Source: Henriciella sp. AS95
Lineage (GTDB): Bacteria > Pseudomonadota > Alphaproteobacteria > Caulobacterales > Hyphomonadaceae
NCBI RefSeq assembly: GCF_038900055.1
Contig: NZ_JBBMQM010000001.1
Coordinates: 682,001 to 746,000, forward strand
DNA: 64,000 nucleotides
Reading direction: 5' to 3'
The notes below the pieces were generated by a model. That model did no database searches. It was given only the letters and a program-made list of their open reading frames with translations, and had not been told where the DNA came from. This document shows, piece after piece, positions 59,063 through 64,000 of the stretch (positions are counted from its first letter, which is position 1; the number at the start of each line of letters is the position of its first letter). Position numbers and translations under genes: made by a program.

Positions 59063-60354
59063 CTTGTCGGGTCGGTGACTCTGCCAAGGAAGAGCACCAT
59101 GCCTGTTTCATTGTCCTTGATGACGAAGAGAAACGGATGGTCAGCGTGGAATGGGATAGGAGTTGGCGGATTTAGCTGCCCGCTAACAACAACAGTCATT
59201 CTTGCGGATGTTGCGGCAGCAGCCTCCGTTCCGTCTTCATCCACTTTGACAAAAACCTGATGATCGACCTCATCCAGCTTCAGGCGCATCGGGGTAAAGC
59301 AAGAATCGACGGGATTCTCGACTGGGTCCGCAATGCCGTCAAAATCGGCGTCGTTAGAGAACGCCAGCGGCATGCCGAGTGCGGAGAGGGAGTCGCCCAG
59401 AGTGACGGAAGCGAGAAATTCAATTTTGGGGAGTTTCAGGTCAACGAGCGTGTTTTCACTTTCTGAGAGCTCTGCCAGCCAGCGATCCAGCTTTTCGCCA
59501 CTCAACTGCCTTTGTAGACGGGGCAATCCGCGTTCGCTGTCCGGCAGCATGATGACCATGCTCATCTGATTGCCTTTGTATGGAAGCTGGACTGCCTGAA
59601 ACCCGCTCGTCTTCAGATACTTGGGGCGAATGTCCATCGACATCAGTTGAGCAACGACGTCATTGCCTTCGGCAGTTGTGAAAGGCTCATTTCTTGTGCT
59701 TCGCGCAGAAAATGGGGTTGCCCAGTTTGCATCCAGATAGACCGTGTTAACGAGAACCATTCGTGTGCATTTCTTGATTTCGCCTGATGGAATCAGATTC
59801 TGAATACGGTCTTCGGTTTTGTCCTTGACCCAGGCATTGATGTGCTGGCGCGACTCTTCAGGCTCACCTCGCAGGTCCAGGCGTTCCAACGGCGCCTTGT
59901 ATGTATTCTTCATCAACGATTCGAATGACTTTTCGACGGTCACCGGCTCATCGACAAAGATGCGATTATTGACCTTTAGGGTCTGGCCCTCTGCGTCACT
60001 CTGCAGACCAAACAACACACTGGCCATCGAGGCGTGCAGGGTCTCCGGTGGCAGATCAAATCTCAGCACTTCCGCCATCTGCGCCGCGGTTTCGCCGCGT
60101 GCGCCAGCATAGGTCATGGCCAAGGCGGTTGAGATACTGGCGGGTGAAATTGCAAAGTTGGTGACTGTCTCTCCGCGTTTTGCAGCATTTTTCTCCGCTG
60201 CTTCCAGCCCCGCGCGATAGATGTCGACCCCGAAGTCTGAGTTCGCAGAAACAATACTCTGAGTGTCCGGAGATGAATCGTACGGCAAAGGCGGTGTGGC
60301 GCACGCAGATAGAGCCAATACGAGCGCGCAACCAGACGCAGTTTTCAAGGACAT
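59059..60354 (-). CDS. lipoprotein serpin (serine protease inhibitor)
   Basis: A 431-residue protein with lipobox LSAC, so probably anchored in the outer membrane or periplasm. The serpin fold is recognised by NFAISPASISTALAMTYAGA, VNTVYLDANWATPF, VQLPYKGNQMSMVIMLPD and FHADHPFLFVIKDNETG. The reactive loop starts with EDGTEAAAAT at 373-382, the small-residue hinge of inhibitory serpins; by alignment to alpha-1-antitrypsin P1 is Val 389 and P1' Val 390, pointing to an elastase-like target. GGAG precedes the ATG. Confidence 0.95.
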   Translation of the reverse strand: MSLKTASGCALVLALSACATPPLPYDSSPDTQSIVSANSDFGVDIYRAGLEAAEKNAAKRGETVTNFAISPASISTALAMTYAGARGETAAQMAEVLRFDLPPETLHASMASVLFGLQSDAEGQTLKVNNRIFVDEPVTVEKSFESLMKNTYKAPLERLDLRGEPEESRQHINAWVKDKTEDRIQNLIPSGEIKKCTRMVLVNTVYLDANWATPFSARSTRNEPFTTAEGNDVVAQLMSMDIRPKYLKTSGFQAVQLPYKGNQMSMVIMLPDSERGLPRLQRQLSGEKLDRWLAELSESENTLVDLKLPKIEFLASVTLGDSLSALGMPLAFSNDADFDGIADPVENPVDSCFTPMRLKLDEVDHQVFVKVDEDGTEAAAATSARMTVVVSGQLNPPTPIPFHADHPFLFVIKDNETGMVLFLGRVTDPTS

Positions 60355-60439
60355 CGGTGAACTCCGGGCAGGCTGAGAGATCAGCTAGAGCACTCACCCA
60401 TAAGGAGTTATGAAGCACAAACAATCAAGTTTAGATGGT

Positions 60440-60883
60440 TCACTTGGTGTCTGGTCGCCAGTTCTCCGGGGCCAGTTCGAAGCCTGAAAATTCGAATCCG
60501 GGCGCGACGAAGCAGCTGACCAGCGTCCATGCGCCGAGGGTTTCTGCCGTTTGCCAATGGTCTTTTGGAACGACGGCCTGAGGGCGTTGCCCGGCGCGAA
60601 GGTCAGGGCCGAGCGTTGTTGACGTCGCACCCTTGCCGTCCGGCGGAGAAATCGTCAGCGACAGGGGCCCGCCAGCATGCCAGGCCCAGACCTCGTCGGC
60701 GTCGACGCGGTGCCAGGCCGAGACTTCATCGGCCTGCAGAAGGTAATAGATTGTCGTGCATGCGCCCCGGCCCTCGCCGTCCGAGCGATAGATCTCGGCA
60801 TAGTGGCCGCCTTCAGGATGCGGTTTCAGGCCAAGCAGGCGAACAATCTCGTTCGCACCAAGATCACCGGACAGGCTGACCAT
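60440..60883 (-). CDS. DUF985 cupin domain protein
   Basis: A 147-residue cupin. LKPHPEGGHYAEIYRS, ACTTIYYLLQADEVSAWHRVDADEVWAWHAG and APGFEFSGFELAPE are the DUF985 pattern, with His residues for a metal. Function unknown. It lies 3 bases downstream of gloB on the same strand, so the two are co-transcribed. Confidence 0.9.
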   Translation of the reverse strand: MVSLSGDLGANEIVRLLGLKPHPEGGHYAEIYRSDGEGRGACTTIYYLLQADEVSAWHRVDADEVWAWHAGGPLSLTISPPDGKGATSTTLGPDLRAGQRPQAVVPKDHWQTAETLGAWTLVSCFVAPGFEFSGFELAPENWRPDTK

Positions 60884-60886
60884 CGG

Positions 60887-61648
60887 CTAGAAGTTATCCT
60901 TGCGCGAGCGGATTTCTGCGAACGTCGCGACAGGGTCTCCTGGATGTCCCATGGCTGCCTGCATGGCGCTGTCATCGGCGCGCAGAAACGGATTGGCGTC
61001 CAGTTCGCGGGCAATCGTTGTCGGTACCGTCCAGTCGCCCCGCTGACGTTTGACGGTCACTTCCTCGGCGTAGGCGCGAAGGGCCGGGTTTTCCGGATCG
61101 ACTGACAGAGCGAATTTTGCGTTGGCAGCGGTATACTCATGCGCGCAATAGATAACGGTTTCGGCGGGCAGTGCCTTGAGACGCGACAGGCTGGTCCACA
61201 TCATTTTGGCGTCGCCTTCGAAGACGCGGCCGCACCCCAGCGCAAAAAGGGCATCGCCGACAAAGGCCATTTTTGCTTCAGGGATATGGTAGGCAATGTG
61301 GCCGAGCGTGTGGCCGGGCACATCCATGACCTTCACTGACCAGTCGCCGAGCTTGATCGCGTCGCCGCCGCCCAAAGGGGCGTCGATGCCGGGGATCTTG
61401 CCGGCTTCACCGGTTGGCCCGTAAATCCGGCAACCGGTCGCTTCCTTGATCTTCAGGTTTCCACCGGCATGGTCGGGATGCCAGTGCGTGTTCCAGATGG
61501 CGGTAATCGTCCAGCCCAGGCGTTCAGCCTCTTGAAGGTACTTGTCGCCATCGGGGGTATCGATGGCGGCTGTCTCGCCGCTTTCGCGGTCGTGAACCAG
61601 GAAACCGTAATTATCATTCAGGCAGGGGAATTGGTGTACATCGATCAT
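60887..61648 (-). CDS. gloB: hydroxyacylglutathione hydrolase (glyoxalase II)
   Basis: Start at 61648; 253 residues. Splits S-lactoylglutathione. NTHWHPDHAGG has the zinc ligands, GHTLGHIAYH, FVGDALFALGCGRVFEG and CAHEYTAANAKFAL are the GloB pattern, and the C-terminal helical domain is complete. Divergent from the methyltransferase gene 44 bases away. Confidence 0.95.
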   Translation of the reverse strand: MIDVHQFPCLNDNYGFLVHDRESGETAAIDTPDGDKYLQEAERLGWTITAIWNTHWHPDHAGGNLKIKEATGCRIYGPTGEAGKIPGIDAPLGGGDAIKLGDWSVKVMDVPGHTLGHIAYHIPEAKMAFVGDALFALGCGRVFEGDAKMMWTSLSRLKALPAETVIYCAHEYTAANAKFALSVDPENPALRAYAEEVTVKRQRGDWTVPTTIARELDANPFLRADDSAMQAAMGHPGDPVATFAEIRSRKDNF

Positions 61649-61692
61649 GATCCTATTTAACGCCATGAAGGTACACGCGAACAAGGACCTAG

Positions 61693-62526
61693 ATGCGACT
61701 GTCGGCAAAAGACCTCGAGGATTTCTATGCCAGCCGGCTCGGGAAAGCCGCGCAATTCCTCATGCTGAAGCGCCTTGGTGATCTCTGGGGCGACTGCGCA
61801 GAGCTCAACTTGCTCGGCATGGGATACGCCCGGCCGCTGCTGACCGGCTTTGGGGCGAGCGCCAAGGCGTGCCTGTCTGCAACGCCGCATCTCGGCGCCG
61901 ACACCAGATGGGCCGCGAGCGAGCGGGGAATCTCGACATGTCTTACCGAAGAAGACCGGTTGCCCTTTGCCGATGGCAGTTTTGACCGGATCATCCTGTT
62001 GCATGCGATTGAAGAGGCAGACAGCCCGCGCGCAGTCTTGCGTGAAGCGTGGCGATTGCTCGCACCGGAAGGCAGAATGCTGGTCGCGGTCGCCAATCGC
62101 AAAAGCAGCTGGTCTCTTGTCGAGGGCACACCGTTTGGTCATGGCCGTCCCTGGACCCGCCGGCAGCTGATTGCCTACCTCAATGACCACTTGTTGCAGG
62201 TGACAGCCAGCACAACCACGGTCCATATGCCGCCCATCAAGTTCGGCTTCATGGTGTCCGGGGCCGAGGCCTGGGAGAAAGTCGGACAGATTTTTGCCCC
62301 CGGTCTAGGCGGTGTTGTTATGGTCGAAGCGGTCAAAAGGATGTATGCAAAACCTGGTAGTGGCGCCGTCGCACCGGTTACGGCTCTGTCAAAGGGGCGC
62401 AAAGGTGTGGCACAACTGCCTAGAAAAGAGGCAGAGGTGAAAAGCGTTGAAAAACGGCAGAAAACACGCGTTGACCCGCAAGGTCGGGCGCGCTCAACTG
62501 TAGAAGTTGAAAAATGGGAGGCTTAG
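61693..62526 (+). CDS. class I SAM-dependent methyltransferase
   Basis: A 277-residue protein with a Rossmann core: LNLLGMGYARPLLTGFG as motif I, LPFADGSFDRIILLHAIEEAD with the methyltransferase motif, and EAWRLLAPEGRMLVAV. A basic C-terminal 60 residues (KGRKGVAQLPRKEAEVKSVEKR) is unusual. Substrate unknown. The PII gene starts 5 bases after its stop. Confidence 0.85.
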   Translation: MRLSAKDLEDFYASRLGKAAQFLMLKRLGDLWGDCAELNLLGMGYARPLLTGFGASAKACLSATPHLGADTRWAASERGISTCLTEEDRLPFADGSFDRIILLHAIEEADSPRAVLREAWRLLAPEGRMLVAVANRKSSWSLVEGTPFGHGRPWTRRQLIAYLNDHLLQVTASTTTVHMPPIKFGFMVSGAEAWEKVGQIFAPGLGGVVMVEAVKRMYAKPGSGAVAPVTALSKGRKGVAQLPRKEAEVKSVEKRQKTRVDPQGRARSTVEVEKWEA

Positions 62527-62531
62527 GGGCC

Positions 62532-62876
62532 ATGAAATTGATTACCGCCATCTTCAAGCCAAGCCGGCTTGACGCCGTCATAGACGCACTCAGCGAGGCT
62601 GGTGTTGCCGGCCTTACCGTATCTGAGGTGCGTGGCTATGGCCGCCAGCAAGGCAAGACCGAAGTTTACCGCGGCGCTGAATACGAAGTTCGCCTTCTTC
62701 CGAAAGTGAAGGTCGAGGTTGCATGCGCCGGCGCTGACATTGACCGTCTCGTCGAGTCCATTATCGGTGCCGCGAACACAGGCACGATCGGCGACGGCAA
62801 GATTTTCGTCTCCGCGCTCGACTCTGTCACCCGCATCCGCACCGGTGAAAAGAACGAACAAGCCCTGAGCGGCTAA
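62532..62876 (+). CDS. PII nitrogen regulatory protein (GlnB/GlnK)
   Basis: A 114-residue PII protein. The T loop carries the uridylylation Tyr 51 in EVYRGAEYEVRLLPK and the ATP-binding GTIGDGKIFVSAL is kept. AGGGG lies 2 bases before the start and GGGAGG further upstream. No glnA or amtB follows; a terminator does. So it is linked instead to the methyltransferase gene. GlnB and GlnK cannot be told apart from sequence alone. Confidence 0.93.
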   Translation: MKLITAIFKPSRLDAVIDALSEAGVAGLTVSEVRGYGRQQGKTEVYRGAEYEVRLLPKVKVEVACAGADIDRLVESIIGAANTGTIGDGKIFVSALDSVTRIRTGEKNEQALSG

Positions 62877-62905
62877 GTCAAAGCGCAGTCCGTCAGGACG
62901 CGCAG

Positions 62906-62941
62906 AAAGCCGGTCGGGGGTCAGGGCCCGACCGGCTTTTT
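62906..62941 (+). terminator. rho-independent terminator after the PII gene
   Basis: AAAGCCGGTCGGG pairs with CCCGACCGGCTTT around a GGTCAGGG loop, then T run. It overlaps the last base of metW on the other strand. Confidence 0.92.
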
Positions 62942-63546
62942 CATTTACGGTGAAGATGCAGGATAACCTCGTCGGCGCCCCAGTTTAGGCGCGACAGCCC
63001 GGCTTCCCTGAAACCGCCAACCTTTCCGTCTCTCACAGCGGCCATGGCCACAGTTTCAAGGCCGAGGTCACCGCAAAGCTCCACCATGTCGCGGGCCGTT
63101 GACGGATGTAGCGCGGCTTCGTCGTGCCAGATGCGATGGCCCGGCATACGGCCCGACGAGAAGAGCGACAGGCGGCGACGCCAGAGACCGTAATTCCTGA
63201 ACGACACGATCACATCGGGCGCGATACGCGCCAGCTCCCGCAGCACCAGGTGCGGCCGGCGCATTTGCTGGATCGCCTTGGACAGGATCGCGAAATCGAA
63301 GCCATTGTCGGGAAAGACTTCAAGGTCGCTATCGGCGTCTCCCTGAATGACAGACAGGCCGCGCGCCATTGCAGCGCCGGCAAGCTCACCAGACAGCTCC
63401 AGACCCCTCGCCCGAACATTCCGTTCAGCGACAAGAAGGGCGAGCAGGTCTCCATTGCCACAGCCAACATCAAGCACGCGTGCGCCTTCCGGCACGCGCT
63501 CTGCGATCGCCTTGTGGTCGGCGCGGGACAGGGACGGCTCGGTCAT
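62941..63546 (-). CDS. metW: methionine biosynthesis protein MetW
   Basis: A 201-residue methyltransferase-like protein required with MetX for homoserine acetylation. [23 protein letters not shown] and [25 protein letters not shown] are the MetW pattern. The ATG overlaps the metX stop by 4 bases (ATGA). Confidence 0.96.
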   Translation of the reverse strand: MTEPSLSRADHKAIAERVPEGARVLDVGCGNGDLLALLVAERNVRARGLELSGELAGAAMARGLSVIQGDADSDLEVFPDNGFDFAILSKAIQQMRRPHLVLRELARIAPDVIVSFRNYGLWRRRLSLFSSGRMPGHRIWHDEAALHPSTARDMVELCGDLGLETVAMAAVRDGKVGGFREAGLSRLNWGADEVILHLHRK

Positions 63547-64000
63547 TGAATGCCTCGTTTGACGGCATTGGCGGACAGGAAGCCCGCGAGCGCATCTTCA
63601 AAAAGTGGCTCTTCAAGGAAGAACGCATCATGCCCGTTATCGGTCTCGATTTCGAGATAGCTGACTTCGGCCCCAGCCGCCGCGAGGGCGCGGGTGATTT
63701 CCCGCGTCGTCGAGGGTGGGTAGTGCCAGTCCGATGAGAAGGAGAACAGGCAAAAGCGGACGGGAGTGTCGACGAAAGCGTCTGCCAGGCGGCCATCATG
63801 GCGGGCGGCAAGGTCATAATAGTCCATGGCCCGCGTCACATAGAGATAGGAGTTGGCGTCAAACCGGTCGACGAATGAGTGGCCCTGGTGACGCAGATAG
63901 GATTCGACCTGGAAGTCTGCGTCAAAGCTGAAGCTCGTCTTGTCGCGGTCCTGGAGGCCGCGATCGAATTTCCGCTTCAGCGCCTCTTCGGAGACATAGG
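63543..64000 (-). CDS. metX: homoserine O-acetyltransferase (partial, 3' end)
   Basis: The last about 152 codons of MetX, running off the right edge. [20 protein letters not shown] and the later [18 protein letters not shown] with catalytic Asp region, [11 protein letters not shown] with the catalytic His, are diagnostic. It makes O-acetylhomoserine for methionine synthesis, and is translated just before metW. The nucleophile Ser part is outside the window. Confidence 0.95.
   Translation of the reverse strand, partial: YVSEEALKRKFDRGLQDRDKTSFSFDADFQVESYLRHQGHSFVDRFDANSYLYVTRAMDYYDLAARHDGRLADAFVDTPVRFCLFSFSSDWHYPPSTTREITRALAAAGAEVSYLEIETDNGHDAFFLEEPLFEDALAGFLSANAVKRGIQ

Overview
The window looks like chromosomal DNA of a GC-rich, aerobic, probably marine alphaproteobacterium, most likely of the Hyphomonadaceae/Caulobacterales type. 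This rests on gene content and arrangement: a ccmABCDG cytochrome c maturation run divergent from acnA, PhaR next to phaB, MetX/MetW overlapping, ligase-associated exonuclease and helicase, many small secreted or lipid-anchored proteins, and palindromic repeats of a kind common in that group. The taxonomic placement is an inference. I see no prophage, CRISPR array, intact insertion sequence or rRNA. There is one tRNA (Arg, anticodon CCT).

Layout. 0-8 kb: the two nuclease/helicase components of the ligase-associated repair system, separated by a secreted serine hydrolase and an unknown exported protein; the helicase gene carries an in-frame palindromic repeat. 6-9 kb: fatty acyl-CoA synthetase and TesB thioesterase. 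9-10.7 kb: a lower-GC cassette of four tightly coupled unknown genes, three of them lipoproteins. 10.8-18.3 kb: ABC-F ATPase, phosphodiester glycosidase-like lipoprotein, a membrane protein/XRE regulator pair with a palindromic operator, ArsC-like protein, MAPEG protein, EF-hand protein, rRNA pseudouridine synthase and dienelactone hydrolase. 18.3-28.9 kb: secreted hydrolases, SDR enzymes, an HxlR regulator, arylamine N-acetyltransferase, a 2OG-Fe(II) oxygenase, and a duplicated family of unknown proteins that keep an identical 37-bp upstream element.

28.9-33.7 kb is the most interesting part. A TPP riboswitch is followed by a DUF1801 gene, a small three-helix membrane protein, thiC, and an AIPR-family (abortive infection/phage resistance) gene. 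Membrane gene, thiC and AIPR are joined by 4-bp ATGA overlaps, so a phage-defence-type gene appears to sit in the thiamine-regulated transcription unit. 33.7-34.4 kb is a repeat-rich stretch. 34-43 kb: small unknown proteins, SlyX, VOC, DUF465, EamA transporter, flippase-like protein, YciB, a Nudix hydrolase and a MarR regulator with a histone H1-like lysine tail.

43-51 kb: ccmABCDG, acnA, DUF1223 protein, PhaR with a likely operator, phaB and a nuclease lipoprotein. 51-60.4 kb: tRNA-Arg, kynureninase, two lipid-anchored hydrolases (one lactonase-like), hisI, CoA transferase, DUF421 protein, enoyl-CoA hydratase, HMG-CoA lyase and a lipoprotein serpin. 60.4-64 kb: cupin, gloB, methyltransferase, PII protein, metW and the 3' part of metX.

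Most functions are unconnected housekeeping or central-carbon jobs. Real functional units are the ccm operon, phaR/phaB, metX-metW, the TPP-thiC-AIPR unit, the lipoprotein cassette and the XRE/membrane pair. A recurring feature is that convergent neighbours share a 4-bp CTAG or CTAA at their stop codons.
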